DNA of 64,000 nt, from assembly GCA_947448725.1 (NCBI GenBank), contig CANFOM010000007.1:43585-107584 (forward strand), in the 5' to 3' direction. Below the pieces are notes generated by a model. That model made no database searches and was not told where the DNA came from. It saw nothing but the letters and a program-made list of their open reading frames with translations. This DNA is from Bacteroidota bacterium (GTDB lineage: Bacteria; Bacteroidota; Bacteroidia; Chitinophagales; Chitinophagaceae). Numbering within the stretch: position 1 is the first letter of the stretch; every line of letters begins with the position of its first letter. The position numbers and the translations under genes are program-made. Shown piece after piece: positions 36,456-45,588 of the stretch.

Positions 36456-37064
36456 ATGTCTTTAAAATATTTAATAAGCACCTTGTTTTTATTTTTTAGT
36501 TTTTCTACAATAGCGCAAAACACCATTCAAACCAATCGTATTGATGCGCCTAGCCCCTTATTTTTTGGAGGCGGTATTGTATTAGGTGGTGGTTCTGGCT
36601 CATTTCAGCTGGGCTTAAATCCAGAATTAGTAAAAACGGTAAATCAATACATTGACTTGGGAGCAGCTATGAATTTGTATTATGCCTCTTATAAGTCCAT
36701 GGACGAGACGGGTAGCATTAATGCTAGATCCAGCAATACTCAATTTGGACTAGGCGGTTTTATTAGAGTTTGGCCCATAGAACAATTTTTTATCCAAGTA
36801 CAACCAGAATACAATTGGACTTTTACCAATGCAAAAAGTTATACCAATGGCAACTCCGGTAATTCTAATGTTAGCGCCCCAAGTGTTTTAGCAGGAATTG
36901 GTTATGGAAAAAGAAATGAAAATGGCTTTTCCTACTTTTCGGTAATGTTTGATTTAGTGAACTCAATGCAATCCCCCTATCGAATGGGGCAACTCACCGC
37001 GCAACCTATTATTAGGGCAGGTGTTGGATTTCCTATTTTTAGGACTAAGAAAAAAGTTGAATAA
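36456..37064 (+). CDS. predicted outer-membrane beta-barrel protein, unknown function
   Basis: 202 residues. A signal peptide (LFLFFSFSTIAQ) is followed by glycine- and aromatic-rich strands (FFGGGIVLGGGSGSFQLGLNPE, NTQFGLGGFIRVWPIEQFFIQVQPEYNWTF, SVLAGIGYGKRNENGFSYFSVMFDL) and a closing strand IIRAGVGFPIF, as in small porin-like barrels. No specific family is recognised. Its 3' end overlaps the end of the convergent LOG-family gene by 20 nt. Confidence 0.65.
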   Translation: MSLKYLISTLFLFFSFSTIAQNTIQTNRIDAPSPLFFGGGIVLGGGSGSFQLGLNPELVKTVNQYIDLGAAMNLYYASYKSMDETGSINARSSNTQFGLGGFIRVWPIEQFFIQVQPEYNWTFTNAKSYTNGNSGNSNVSAPSVLAGIGYGKRNENGFSYFSVMFDLVNSMQSPYRMGQLTAQPIIRAGVGFPIFRTKKKVE

Positions 37065-37584
37065 ACTCGGCTGTTGAATTACATATAATGAATCGATCTT
37101 TCCATTGATCATACAAAAATCCCTCACTATCTATATGTTCTAAAAAATGTAAAAGTGTATTGTAATATCCATCCACATTTAAAATGTATATTTTTTTGCT
37201 ATGAATTTTTAAATTGTTCCAAGTGAGCATTTCAAATAATTCATCTAAAGTGCCCATACCCCCTGGCAAGACCATGGCCGCATCCGCCTTTTCATACAAT
37301 AATTTTTTTCGGTCATGCATATTTTCTGTAAGAATCAATTCAGTTAAACCATTGTGTTGCGCCTCCCATTCTAATAAAAATTTAGGAATAATGCCCAATA
37401 CCTTACCACCATGGTCTAAACAAGCATTGGCTATGGCTCCCATCAATCCCTTATTGCCACCCCCATATACCAATTCAATCTCATTGAGCGCCATCCATTT
37501 ACCTAAACTTGCTGCTTCTAAAACATAGGCGGGATTTTTGCCCGATTTTGATCCGCAAAAAACAGTCAAGGACTTGATTTTCAT
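37045..37584 (-). CDS. LOG family protein (TIGR00730, cytokinin-activating phosphoribohydrolase type)
   Basis: 179 residues. A Rossmann-like LOG protein with SLTVFCGSKSGKNPAY, LVYGGGNKGLMGAIA and the signature PGGMGTLDELFEMLTW. Family members cleave the ribose-5-phosphate from nucleoside monophosphates such as cytokinin nucleotides; the bacterial role is often unclear. The start MKIKSLTVFCG (37582-37584) is preferred to an in-frame start 14 codons upstream that has no conserved sequence. Tail-to-tail overlap with the barrel gene, and head-to-head with the symporter gene. Confidence 0.9.
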   Translation of the reverse strand: MKIKSLTVFCGSKSGKNPAYVLEAASLGKWMALNEIELVYGGGNKGLMGAIANACLDHGGKVLGIIPKFLLEWEAQHNGLTELILTENMHDRKKLLYEKADAAMVLPGGMGTLDELFEMLTWNNLKIHSKKIYILNVDGYYNTLLHFLEHIDSEGFLYDQWKDRFIICNSTAEFIQLFS

Positions 37585-37674
37585 AAAAAAGGTTTTAATA
37601 CTTGAATATAGCTGCAAATTAGCCAATTATTTCAAAGATTCTTACTACTTTGCCCATTCAATAATGTAAAAAAT

Positions 37675-39129
37675 ATGAGTGCGCCTTTATTGTTTTTGTT
37701 TGTGCTAATTTATTTCGTCATTCTTTTAGGGGTGGCAAAAATTACTGGTAAAAACAGCAACAATATGTCCTTTTTTATTGGCAATAAAAATAGCCATTGG
37801 ATGTTGGTAGCCTTTGGCATGATTGGCACTTCTTTAAGTGGGGTAACTTTTGTAAGCGTTCCTGGAGCTGTTGGAAGGGATGCTTTTCATTATTTACAAA
37901 TTACCCTTGGCTATGTTATTGGCTATTTCGCCATTGCTTATGTTTTACTTCCTATTTACTACAAGCTTAATCTAACTTCAATTTATCATTATTTAGAACA
38001 ACGTCTTGGCTTTAATGCTTATAAAACAGGTGCTTCCTTTTTTGTCCTATCCAGAACTTTAGGTGCAACCGCAAGACTTTATTTAGTGGTGAAAATTTTA
38101 CAAGTATTTATTTTAGACAATATGGGTGTCCCCTTTTGGGCCACCACTTTGGTAATTCTTATCATGATTTTATTGTACACCTATGAAGGTGGTGTTAAAA
38201 CCATTGTTTGGACAGATACGCTTCAAACTTCGGGCATGTTGGCTGGTTTAATTATCTGCAGCATTTACATTTTAAATAATTTACATTTATCTTTTTCAGA
38301 AGGCTTGAATGCCATGCATGTAAAAGGATTGTCGACCGTGTTTAATACCGACGTTAATAGTAAAACCTTTTTTCTAAAACAAATTATTGGCGGTGCTTTT
38401 GTAACCTTAACCATGACAGGGCTGGATCAAGAAATGATGCAAAAAAACATTTCGGTGAAAACACTAAAAGATGCACAAAAAAATATGGTTACCATTGGCT
38501 TTACGATGTTATTGGTCATCAGCTTGTTTTTATATCTTGGGGGATTGATTCATTTATACGCAGCACAAAATAATATTCAAGCTGTAGGCGATGATTTATT
38601 TCCAACACTGGCTTTGTTTCATATGCCATCTTATATTTCCATCATCTTTATCCTCGCATTAATATCAGCACTTTTCCCAAGCGCCGATGGAGCCATCACT
38701 GCATTAACTTCTAGTTTTTGTATTGATTTATTAGGCATGCAAAGGAACACCCAATGGGAGGAAGCTAAAAAGAAAAAAATTAGACAAAGAGTACATTTAT
38801 GTTTTGCCTTTTTATTTTTTATAATGGTACTTATTTTTAAATGGATTGATAATAAAAGTATTATTGATTTACTTTTAAAAATAGCTTCTTATACTTACGG
38901 GCCACTCTTAGGGCTGTTTGCCTTTGGCATTTTAACCAAAAGAAAACTACTTGATCAATGGGCTTTCCTCCCCTGCTTTTTGGCCCCTTTATTATGTTTG
39001 GCATTGGATTATATGCAACCCTTCCTATTTGGAAATTTTAGAATTGGCCAGGAGCTTTTAATTATCAATGGCCTATTTACATTTTTAGGGCTTTGGTTAA
39101 TTTCATCGCCAAATACAGAAAAAAGCTAG
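37675..39129 (+). CDS. sodium:solute symporter family protein
   Basis: 484 residues with about 13 hydrophobic helices and the SSF pattern (GNKNSHWMLVAFGMIGTSLSGVTFVSVPGAVGRDAFHYLQITLGYVIGY, then the YEGGVKTIVWTDTLQ signature and GLDQEMMQKNISVKTLKDAQKN). It couples Na+ influx to uptake of an organic solute. The substrate cannot be assigned; close Bacteroidota relatives are usually annotated only as SSS family. The upstream TACTACTTTG resembles but does not match the -7 consensus. Confidence 0.9.
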   Translation: MSAPLLFLFVLIYFVILLGVAKITGKNSNNMSFFIGNKNSHWMLVAFGMIGTSLSGVTFVSVPGAVGRDAFHYLQITLGYVIGYFAIAYVLLPIYYKLNLTSIYHYLEQRLGFNAYKTGASFFVLSRTLGATARLYLVVKILQVFILDNMGVPFWATTLVILIMILLYTYEGGVKTIVWTDTLQTSGMLAGLIICSIYILNNLHLSFSEGLNAMHVKGLSTVFNTDVNSKTFFLKQIIGGAFVTLTMTGLDQEMMQKNISVKTLKDAQKNMVTIGFTMLLVISLFLYLGGLIHLYAAQNNIQAVGDDLFPTLALFHMPSYISIIFILALISALFPSADGAITALTSSFCIDLLGMQRNTQWEEAKKKKIRQRVHLCFAFLFFIMVLIFKWIDNKSIIDLLLKIASYTYGPLLGLFAFGILTKRKLLDQWAFLPCFLAPLLCLALDYMQPFLFGNFRIGQELLIINGLFTFLGLWLISSPNTEKS

Positions 39130-39140
39130 ACATTTGTTGT

Positions 39141-39782
39141 ATGGATTTTATACACCCTTTGGCAAATGAGTATGCTCAAAAGTATAGCAATGGCACTCCA
39201 AGCTATTTAAAGAGTCTCTATGAAGACACTTTAACAAACCATGCTCATGCTCATTTACAAAGCAGTTGGACACAAGGTGGTTTTTTAAGTTTTATCAGCA
39301 AACTAATACAACCCCATGCCGTTTTAGAAATTGGCAGTTTTACTGGATTTAGCGCTTTATGTTTGGCCGAAGGATTAGCCAATAATGGCGAACTGCATAC
39401 GATAGAATTAAGAGAAGAGGACGCCAAAAAAGCGATGTCTGCTTTTTTGAATAGCCCTAAAAACAGTCAAATAAAAATGCATATTGGGGATGCCAAACAA
39501 ATTATTCCTTCCTTGAATAAAAAATGGGATCTCGTATTTATAGACGCAGATAAAACCAGCTATATAGAATATTATGATTTAATACTTCCGCAGCTCAATG
39601 AAAATGGTATTATCATGGTAGACAATGTACTTTTCCATGGCGAAGTACTCGAAACCTCCGTTCAAGGTAAAAGTGCTAAAGCGATACAAGCTTTTAATGA
39701 TTATGTCCTATTAGATCAAAAAACCGAGCAGGTGATGATAACCATGAGAGATGGCTTAACTTTGATTAGAAAAAAACAATAA
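39141..39782 (+). CDS. SAM-dependent O-methyltransferase (CCoAOMT-like)
   Basis: 213 residues. A class I methyltransferase of the caffeoyl-CoA/catechol O-methyltransferase family: AVLEIGSFTGFSALCLAEGL (SAM site), LHTIELRE, KKWDLVFIDADKTSYIEYYDLILPQL and IIMVDNVLFHGEV, where the Asp residues bind metal and substrate. The start at 39141 (MDFIHPLANEYAQ), 11 nt after the symporter stop, replaces a longer overlapping frame with no family match. The natural acceptor is unknown. Confidence 0.88.
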   Translation: MDFIHPLANEYAQKYSNGTPSYLKSLYEDTLTNHAHAHLQSSWTQGGFLSFISKLIQPHAVLEIGSFTGFSALCLAEGLANNGELHTIELREEDAKKAMSAFLNSPKNSQIKMHIGDAKQIIPSLNKKWDLVFIDADKTSYIEYYDLILPQLNENGIIMVDNVLFHGEVLETSVQGKSAKAIQAFNDYVLLDQKTEQVMITMRDGLTLIRKKQ

Positions 39783-39783
39783 A

Positions 39784-41208
39784 ATGAAACAAAGCATTGT
39801 TGCCTTATTGCTTATCTTTTTAATCCCTTCTGGCTTATTGGCTCAAAAGACAGCCACCTTAATTTATATAGACCAATACAAAGACATCGCTATTAAAGAA
39901 ATGAAAAGAACAGGTATTCCTGCTTCCATTACTTTAGCCCAAGGAATTATTGAATCCAATAGCGGACAAAGCAATTTAGCCTACAACTTTAAAAATCATT
40001 TTGGCATTAAATGTAAGTCTGATTGGCAAGGCGAAACCACTTATCAAGACGACGACACTAAACAAGAATGTTTTAGAGTATACCCAACGGCTGCGCGTTC
40101 ATTTATAGATCATTCAGATTTTTTAAAATCTAGACCTAATTACGCTGCACTTTTTGAATTAGACCCAGTGGACGATTCAGCTTGGGCCTATGGCCTTAAA
40201 AAAGCAGGCTACGCTACCGCTTCTGATTATCCAAGAAAATTATTAAAAGTCATTAACGATTTTGAACTTTCTCAATATAACTTTCCAGAGCTAGCTAAAG
40301 AAGATTCAATTGAAGCGAATAATAAAGTGGCTATTGGAGTAGACACTAGCCTTTCGTTAATAAAAGATACGATTCCCCCAACACCTGCTGTCAATTTATT
40401 AGATATTAATTGGAATAAACCATTAGTAGAATCTAAAAAAGATACTTTGACTAAAGTAAAAATTGACAGTGTAATCGTTAACAAGGATACTATTTCACTT
40501 TCCAATGTAAAAGGTTTAAGTGTTACTGCAGCTACCAATAACAGCATTCCTACTGCCATTCAAAGTCTTGAATTAGTAAAACCCGAAGTTAAAAAAGACA
40601 CAATTGCTACAACTGATTCTTTAAACAAAGTAGTTAGCAAAACCACTATCAATTACCCCAATGTAAAATTTAGAATCAACGATATTCCTGTGGTCTGGGC
40701 CAGGGCAGGCAGCTCCTACCTTGCAATTGCCAATAGTCAAATGGTTCCATTGTATCGATTATTTGAGTACAATGAAATACAAGAAAATGATTTAGTAACT
40801 ACTGACCAATTGGTATTTTTAGCACCCAAGAAAAAAGAAACGCCTAAAAAAGTACATACTATAAAAAAGAATGAAACCCTATATGGCGTTAGCCAATCAG
40901 AAGGCATTCAGCTTACCTATTTAAAACAATACAATCCAAAAGCCGCAGACGACAATTTAAAAGAAGGTGAATTTTTATTTTTATTTACCCCTTACGATGC
41001 GCCAAAGAAAAGTAATGCTTTTTTAGAAGCCATTAAACCCTTATCGAATAAGACTACTAAGCCAAGTGCCAATACTAATTTAACCCCAGTTACTAAAGCA
41101 ACACCCCCTTCAAAAGATACTGTACCCGATGCAAAAAACAAAGCTGCCTCAAAAAGCAAGCTTGACATCATAAAAAAATTAAATCCCTTTAATAAAAAGA
41201 AGCCTTAG
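39784..41208 (+). CDS. glucosaminidase-LysM peptidoglycan hydrolase
   Basis: 474 residues. A signal peptide (FLIPSGLLAQ) precedes a glucosaminidase domain (GH73-like): YKDIAIKEMKRTGIPASITLAQGIIESNSGQSNLA, KNHFGIKCKSDWQG, YPTAARSFIDHSDFLKS. The Glu of GIIES is the expected catalytic acid. A Ser/Thr/Lys-rich linker leads to a LysM module at about 370-420 (HTIKKNETLYGVSQSEGIQLTYLKQYNP). It probably trims peptidoglycan in the periplasm. It starts 1 nt after the methyltransferase stop, so the two are translationally coupled. Confidence 0.9.
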   Translation: MKQSIVALLLIFLIPSGLLAQKTATLIYIDQYKDIAIKEMKRTGIPASITLAQGIIESNSGQSNLAYNFKNHFGIKCKSDWQGETTYQDDDTKQECFRVYPTAARSFIDHSDFLKSRPNYAALFELDPVDDSAWAYGLKKAGYATASDYPRKLLKVINDFELSQYNFPELAKEDSIEANNKVAIGVDTSLSLIKDTIPPTPAVNLLDINWNKPLVESKKDTLTKVKIDSVIVNKDTISLSNVKGLSVTAATNNSIPTAIQSLELVKPEVKKDTIATTDSLNKVVSKTTINYPNVKFRINDIPVVWARAGSSYLAIANSQMVPLYRLFEYNEIQENDLVTTDQLVFLAPKKKETPKKVHTIKKNETLYGVSQSEGIQLTYLKQYNPKAADDNLKEGEFLFLFTPYDAPKKSNAFLEAIKPLSNKTTKPSANTNLTPVTKATPPSKDTVPDAKNKAASKSKLDIIKKLNPFNKKKP

Positions 41209-41232
41209 ATTTTCTGTCCTTAAAATAATTAT

Positions 41233-41766
41233 ATGCATTCTATTAAAGTATTAGACAAAGAATTTGTACCCTATTTAAGCGAGGCAGAAATTCAAGAAAA
41301 AATTAAACTACTTGCGGTTCAGTTAAATAAAGATTACGCAGGTAAAAGGCCTATTTTTTTATCTATTTTAAATGGTTCCTTTTTGTTTACAGCCGACCTT
41401 TTCAAACAAATTACCATCGAAGCTGAAGTTTGTTTTATAAAATTAGCTTCTTATAAAGGCATGACTTCCTCGGGCAATGTAATTACAGCTATTGGCTTAG
41501 AAGCCAATGTCACTGGCCGACATATCATTATTATGGAAGATATTATTGATACCGGTAAAACCTTACACCATTACTTACCCCAATTGGCTTCTAGTAGCCC
41601 CGCTTCGGTAAAAATTGCAGTACTACTCAATAAAAAAGAAGCCCGTCAATACCCAGTGGATATAGATTACACTTGCTTTGACATCCCCAATAAATTTGTT
41701 GTTGGCTATGGCCTTGATTATGATGGGCTAGGTCGTAATTCTAAAGACATTTATCAATTGAAATAA
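41233..41766 (+). CDS. hpt: hypoxanthine phosphoribosyltransferase
   Basis: 177 residues. Converts hypoxanthine (and guanine) plus PRPP to the nucleotide in purine salvage. The PRPP-binding signature is HIIIMEDIIDTGKTLHHYLP; ILNGSFLFTADLFK and the C-terminal FVVGYGLDYDGLGRN are also family marks. It lies 24 nt after the glucosaminidase gene and ends in a strong terminator hairpin. Confidence 0.94.
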   Translation: MHSIKVLDKEFVPYLSEAEIQEKIKLLAVQLNKDYAGKRPIFLSILNGSFLFTADLFKQITIEAEVCFIKLASYKGMTSSGNVITAIGLEANVTGRHIIIMEDIIDTGKTLHHYLPQLASSSPASVKIAVLLNKKEARQYPVDIDYTCFDIPNKFVVGYGLDYDGLGRNSKDIYQLK

Positions 41767-41790
41767 AGGATTAAGAAAATTTAATCCTTT
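41765..41790 (+). terminator. terminator hairpin after hpt
   Basis: AAAGGATTAA-GAAAAT-TTAATCCTTT forms a 10-bp stem that begins inside the hpt stop codon and is followed by a T-containing tract. The gene on the other side (dnaJ) is convergent. Confidence 0.75.
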
Positions 41791-41814
41791 ACTTTAATTA
41801 TTTCTGATGATTTA

Positions 41815-41840
41815 TTTTATTTTAATAAATTAAAATAAAA
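41815..41840. terminator. AT-only inverted repeat between hpt and dnaJ
   Basis: TTTTATTTTAAT-AA-ATTAAAATAAAA is a perfect 12-bp inverted repeat made only of A and T. It lies between two convergent genes, 53 nt after the end of dnaJ. It could act as a weak bidirectional terminator or mRNA 3' end. Confidence 0.45.
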
Positions 41841-41892
41841 AGACTAAAGCAAAGTGCTCTAAGTATATTTTCTAAAATACCTAATGAAATAA

Positions 41893-43059
41893 TTATTTAA
41901 ACGCTTCTTTTACTCTATCGTAAAAACTTTTATCTCCTTTAATTGGTTTGGGTTGGAAATTAGCACTCAATTGCATTTTTTCTAGCTCTGCTTTTTCTTC
42001 AGGGCTTACTTGTTGAGGCGTCCAAACATTGACATTTATTAATTGATCTCCTTTGCCATAGCCTTGTACTTCAGGGAAACCTTTGCCTTTTAATCTAAAT
42101 ATTTTACCACTTTGAGTTCCTGGTGGAATTTTTATTTTAGCACGGCCATCAATCGTAGGTACTTCGACGCTGGTTCCAAAAACTGCATCTGGAATGGTAA
42201 TGTATAAATCATAAGCCACATTCAAACCGTCTCTGTGTAAGCTTTCATGTGACTCTTCTTCAATCATAATAATTAAATCTCCAGGGCTGCCGCCTCTTTC
42301 ACCCGCATTTCCTTTTCCGGACATACTCAATTGCATGCCATCTTGCACTCCCGCTGGGATATCGATTGAAATGGTTTCATCACCATATACACGTCCTTCG
42401 CCCTTACAAGGCGTACATTTAGCAGTAACCGTATTGCCTTCTCCATTACATGTAGGGCAAGTATTTACGGTTTGCATTTGTCCTAAAAAAGTATTAGTAA
42501 CTCTTTTCACTTGACCAGACCCATTACAAGTACCGCAGGTTTGTACACTATTTTTATCTTTCGCACCATTGCCACCGCAAGTGGTACACAATACATGTTT
42601 TTTTACCTTTACTTGTTTGTTGGCTCCGTTGGCAATTTCCTCAAAATTCATTTTAAGTTTAATTCTTAAATTGCTTCCTCTCTGCCCTCTAGATCGAGAA
42701 GATCTAGAACGACCACCTCCACCACCGCCAAAAAAACTTCCAAAAACATCTTCCCCAAATACATCACCAAATTGACTAAAAATATCATTCATGTCCATGC
42801 CTCCACCAAATCCGCCACCTCCGCCTGCTCCTGGACTAAATGCGGCATGTCCAAATCGATCATACTTTGCTTTTTTATCTGCATCACTTAATACTTCATA
42901 GGCAGAAGCCGCTTCTTTAAACTTTTCTTCGGCGGCCTTATCACCCGGATTTCTATCTGGATGAAATTGCATGGCTACTTTTCGATACGCTTTTTTTATT
43001 TCCTCTGTAGAAGCAGATTTTGTGACACCTAATATTTCGTAATAATCTCTCTTTGACAT
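41893..43059 (-). CDS. dnaJ: chaperone protein DnaJ
   Basis: 388 residues. A J domain with the HPD tripeptide ([16 protein letters not shown]) is followed by a Gly/Phe-rich linker ([14 protein letters not shown], then [17 protein letters not shown]). Four CxxCxGxG zinc repeats ([32 protein letters not shown]) and the C-terminal substrate domains complete the architecture. It stimulates DnaK ATPase and delivers clients. It lies 9 nt after grpE and forms a two-gene unit with it; dnaK is not in the window. Confidence 0.97.
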   Translation of the reverse strand: MSKRDYYEILGVTKSASTEEIKKAYRKVAMQFHPDRNPGDKAAEEKFKEAASAYEVLSDADKKAKYDRFGHAAFSPGAGGGGGFGGGMDMNDIFSQFGDVFGEDVFGSFFGGGGGGRSRSSRSRGQRGSNLRIKLKMNFEEIANGANKQVKVKKHVLCTTCGGNGAKDKNSVQTCGTCNGSGQVKRVTNTFLGQMQTVNTCPTCNGEGNTVTAKCTPCKGEGRVYGDETISIDIPAGVQDGMQLSMSGKGNAGERGGSPGDLIIMIEEESHESLHRDGLNVAYDLYITIPDAVFGTSVEVPTIDGRAKIKIPPGTQSGKIFRLKGKGFPEVQGYGKGDQLINVNVWTPQQVSPEEKAELEKMQLSANFQPKPIKGDKSFYDRVKEAFK

Positions 43060-43068
43060 AGTGTTAAT

Positions 43069-43620
43069 TTATTTTCCAACTACCACTTTTGCAAAGCGGA
43101 TAATTTTATCATTTAATAGATAGCCTTTTGTTATTTCATCCACCACTTTCCCTTTTTTAGATTCCTCTGTTACGGGAATTTCGGTAATAGCTTCGTGTAA
43201 TTCCACATTAAAATCTTTATTTAAACTTTCCATGGCGGTAACCCCTTTTGCTTGTAAAGTAGAACGCACTTTATTAAACACCAATTGAATTCCTTCCTTT
43301 TGTACCGAAAGGTCATCAGCACTATTTAATTGTTTTTCTGCTCTGTCGCAATCATCCATTACTTCTAACATAGCAATAATTACATCCTTGCCCGCTGTTT
43401 GAATCAGCTCTAATCTTTCCTTCGCCGTTCTTCTTCTAAAGTTTTCAAACTCGGCCATTAAACGCAAATATTTATCCTTTTGGTCGGCCAAATCTGCCTT
43501 TAATTGATCTAGTTCACTTAAGGGGGCAACAGTTTCTTCGGGAGCTGTTTCGGGGGTATTTTCCGCCTCATTTTGGGCTGGTATAGCTTGTTCTGTCAAG
43601 TCGATGTCTTTCTCTTCCAT
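43069..43620 (-). CDS. grpE: nucleotide exchange factor GrpE
   Basis: 183 residues. An acidic, disordered N-terminus (MEEKDIDLTEQ, NTPETAPEETV) precedes a long coiled coil (LADQKDKYLRLMAEFENFRRRTAKERLEL) and the C-terminal beta wing (NVELHEAITEIPV, GYLLNDKIIRFAKVVVGK). It releases ADP from DnaK. The start at 43618-43620 is favoured: the in-frame extension to 43719 is hydrophobic, unlike GrpE, and covers a good promoter. The tail is dnaJ, 9 nt away. Confidence 0.95.
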   Translation of the reverse strand: MEEKDIDLTEQAIPAQNEAENTPETAPEETVAPLSELDQLKADLADQKDKYLRLMAEFENFRRRTAKERLELIQTAGKDVIIAMLEVMDDCDRAEKQLNSADDLSVQKEGIQLVFNKVRSTLQAKGVTAMESLNKDFNVELHEAITEIPVTEESKKGKVVDEITKGYLLNDKIIRFAKVVVGK

Positions 43621-43647
43621 ATTTTTCTTATTGTTACAAATATCTCC

Positions 43648-43680
43648 CAAAAATATTGCCAAAGCAATAATTAAGGCAAA
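43648..43680 (-). promoter_or_regulatory. promoter of grpE-dnaJ
   Basis: On the minus strand TTTG (43677-43680), 21 bp, then TATTTTTG (43648-43655), matching the Bacteroidota -33 TTTG / -7 TAnnTTTG promoter at the right spacing. The predicted leader is about 20 nt before the 43620 start. Confidence 0.7.
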
Positions 43681-43731
43681 ATTGACATAAAACGACCCAA
43701 AATAGGCACAAGTTGTCACTAATTTGGGGGC

Positions 43732-43739
43732 TATATTTG
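43732..43739 (+). promoter_or_regulatory. -7 promoter box of the rlmI-like gene
   Basis: TATATTTG matches TAnnTTTG exactly and ends 4 nt before the ATG; a TTG lies 16 bp upstream. It predicts a leaderless or near-leaderless mRNA, divergent from grpE. Confidence 0.6.
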
Positions 43740-43743
43740 TGCC

Positions 43744-44919
43744 ATGACAAAGGTGTATTTAAATAAAAAGATTAACCCCAGAATTGCCCTAGGCCACCCC
43801 TGGATTTACAACAACGAAGTGGACCGGATTGCGGGGCCAATTGAACCAGGAGATATAGTGGAAGTGTACTTTTTTGATGGCCAATTGGCAGGGCGCGGCT
43901 ATATAAACCCTAATTCTCAAATTATTATTCGCTTATTGACACGAAAAAGAGAAGAAATAGATGCCGCTTTTTTTCATAAAAAAATTAAAGACGCTTGGGA
44001 TTATAGACAACAATTAGGCTATGTAGAAAATTGCCGTTTGGTATTTGGAGAAGCTGATGGCATACCTGCATTAATCATTGATAAATTCAACGACTATTTT
44101 GTACTACAAACCTTATCCTTAGGTATAGAAAAATGGAAAGAAGCGATTGTAACAGCTATACAAACTATTTTTAAACCCAAAGGTATTTATGAAAGAAACG
44201 ATGTGCCTGTTAGAGAATTAGAAGGCATGGTGCAACAAAAAGGATTTTTATCAGATCCTTTTGCTACAGAAATTATCATTCATGAAAATGAATTGCAATT
44301 TTATGTTGATATAGAGAATGGACAAAAGACTGGGTATTTTTTAGACCAACAAGACAATCGCCGTGCTATCAAAAAATTAGTAAAGGGTGCCGATGTATTA
44401 GGTGCTTTTACTTACACAGGCACTTTTGAAATTCATGCAGCACATTATGGAGCAAAATCGGTTTTAGGCATTGACATTTCAGAAAGCGCAGTGGCACAAG
44501 CCAATAAAAATGCGGCATTAAATAAATTAGACCATATAGTAAAATTCGAAGCCATGAATGCCTTTGATGTTTTAAAAAAATGGGGAAAGGAAGGACGCAA
44601 ATACGATGTGGTGATGTTAGATCCTCCTGCATTTACAAAAAGTAGAAACAGTATTGATAAAGCAGTAACTGGTTATAAGGAAATTAATTTAAGAGGCATG
44701 CAGATGATAAGAAATGGCGGCTTCTTAGTTACTTCCAGTTGTACCAATTTAGTTAGCCCCGAATTATTTTTAGATACCATTCAGATGGCGGCTTATGATG
44801 CTAAAAAAAGAATAAGACAAGTAACTTATCAAACCCAATCCAGCGACCACCCTATTATTTGGGGACTTGAGAATACACATTACTTAAAGTTTTTAATAGT
44901 AGAAGTTTGTGATCGCTAG
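43744..44919 (+). CDS. RlmI-like 23S rRNA methyltransferase (class I, PUA domain)
   Basis: 391 residues. The N-terminal PUA-type RNA-binding domain (NPRIALGHPWIYNNEVDRI, GDIVEVYFFDGQLAGRGYINPNSQIIIRLL) is followed by a central domain and a Rossmann methyltransferase. SAM and target motifs are VLGAFTYTGTFEIHAA, VLGIDISESAV and VVMLDPPAFTKSR. The family makes m5C in 23S rRNA (C1962 for E. coli RlmI). Orthology to RlmI itself is probable but not certain. It ends before a strong terminator. Confidence 0.85.
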   Translation: MTKVYLNKKINPRIALGHPWIYNNEVDRIAGPIEPGDIVEVYFFDGQLAGRGYINPNSQIIIRLLTRKREEIDAAFFHKKIKDAWDYRQQLGYVENCRLVFGEADGIPALIIDKFNDYFVLQTLSLGIEKWKEAIVTAIQTIFKPKGIYERNDVPVRELEGMVQQKGFLSDPFATEIIIHENELQFYVDIENGQKTGYFLDQQDNRRAIKKLVKGADVLGAFTYTGTFEIHAAHYGAKSVLGIDISESAVAQANKNAALNKLDHIVKFEAMNAFDVLKKWGKEGRKYDVVMLDPPAFTKSRNSIDKAVTGYKEINLRGMQMIRNGGFLVTSSCTNLVSPELFLDTIQMAAYDAKKRIRQVTYQTQSSDHPIIWGLENTHYLKFLIVEVCDR

Positions 44920-44959
44920 AACAGTTAGGGCTTATATTTTAAAAAAATTAGCACGAACC

Positions 44960-44987
44960 AAAAGGTCCCGAGTATTCGGGACCTTTT
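44960..44987. terminator. strong GC-rich terminator after the rlmI-like gene
   Basis: AAAAGGTCCCGA-GTAT-TCGGGACCTTTT, a 12-bp perfect stem with a 4-nt loop and A/T flanks usable on both strands. It sits 40 nt after the stop of the plus-strand gene. Confidence 0.88.
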
Positions 44988-45005
44988 AAAAATCATAAGA
45001 GGTAG

Positions 45006-45043
45006 AATTGTTAGGGCTTATATTTTATAAAGCCCTAACAATT
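45006..45043 (-). terminator. terminator-like inverted repeat after the peroxiredoxin gene
   Basis: AATTGTTAGGGCTT-(10 nt)-AAGCCCTAACAATT, a 14-bp perfect inverted repeat. An 18-bp part of its left arm and loop (gttagggcttatatttta) is repeated at 44924-44941. The minus-strand side is 10 nt past the peroxiredoxin stop. Confidence 0.65.
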
Positions 45044-45052
45044 ACCAACTTT

Positions 45053-45526
45053 TCAGTTTAATTTATTCAATGTAGTTTGAATGGCTTCAAAATTTGGTAA
45101 GTCACCTGGTGTAGGGCAAATTTCTTCGTATTGAACTACGCCGTCTTTATCAATTACAAAAGCTGCACGCTTACTTACGCCTTGCATTTCAAAAGCAGGG
45201 AAAACATCATACTTAACACCATAAGAGGTAATGGCTGTTTTATTGAAATCGCTCAATAAAGGAAAATTCAATTTTTGTTCTTCTTTAAATTTACCCAATG
45301 TAAATAAAGAGTCTACAGATATAGCCAATACTTGTGCGTTAGCGGTATTGTAAGTAGCTATATTGTCTCTGATACTACATAATTCAGTTGTACATACTCC
45401 AGTAAAAGCCAATGGAAAAAACAATATCACTACATTTTGACCTTTGAAATCGGCCAAAGTAGTTGCTTTTTTATCAGTATCAAAAAGAGTAAATGCCGGG
45501 GCTGGTTTGCCTGTTAAATTGCTCAT
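45053..45526 (-). CDS. peroxiredoxin (AhpC/TSA family, 1-Cys/atypical 2-Cys type)
   Basis: 157 residues. A thioredoxin-fold peroxidase that reduces hydroperoxides. The active site FPLAFTGVCTTELC has the peroxidatic Cys45, and Cys50 is a candidate resolving residue. The N-terminal GKPAPAFTLFDTDKKATTLADFKGQNVVILFFP is typical. The TTELC form resembles AhpE/Bcp-like proteins; the exact subclass is unsure. It is single on its strand and ends in an inverted repeat. Confidence 0.9.
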   Translation of the reverse strand: MSNLTGKPAPAFTLFDTDKKATTLADFKGQNVVILFFPLAFTGVCTTELCSIRDNIATYNTANAQVLAISVDSLFTLGKFKEEQKLNFPLLSDFNKTAITSYGVKYDVFPAFEMQGVSKRAAFVIDKDGVVQYEEICPTPGDLPNFEAIQTTLNKLN

Positions 45527-45588
45527 TGTATATTTATTTTATTATTTAGAATTGTAAAATTAAAATTGTTTTCTGAATAAATCAGTAT

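Noticed and set aside
43621..43719. Longer GrpE with 33 extra N-terminal residues
   Set aside because: The extension is hydrophobic, unlike GrpE, and contains a consensus -33/-7 promoter pointing at the 43620 start.
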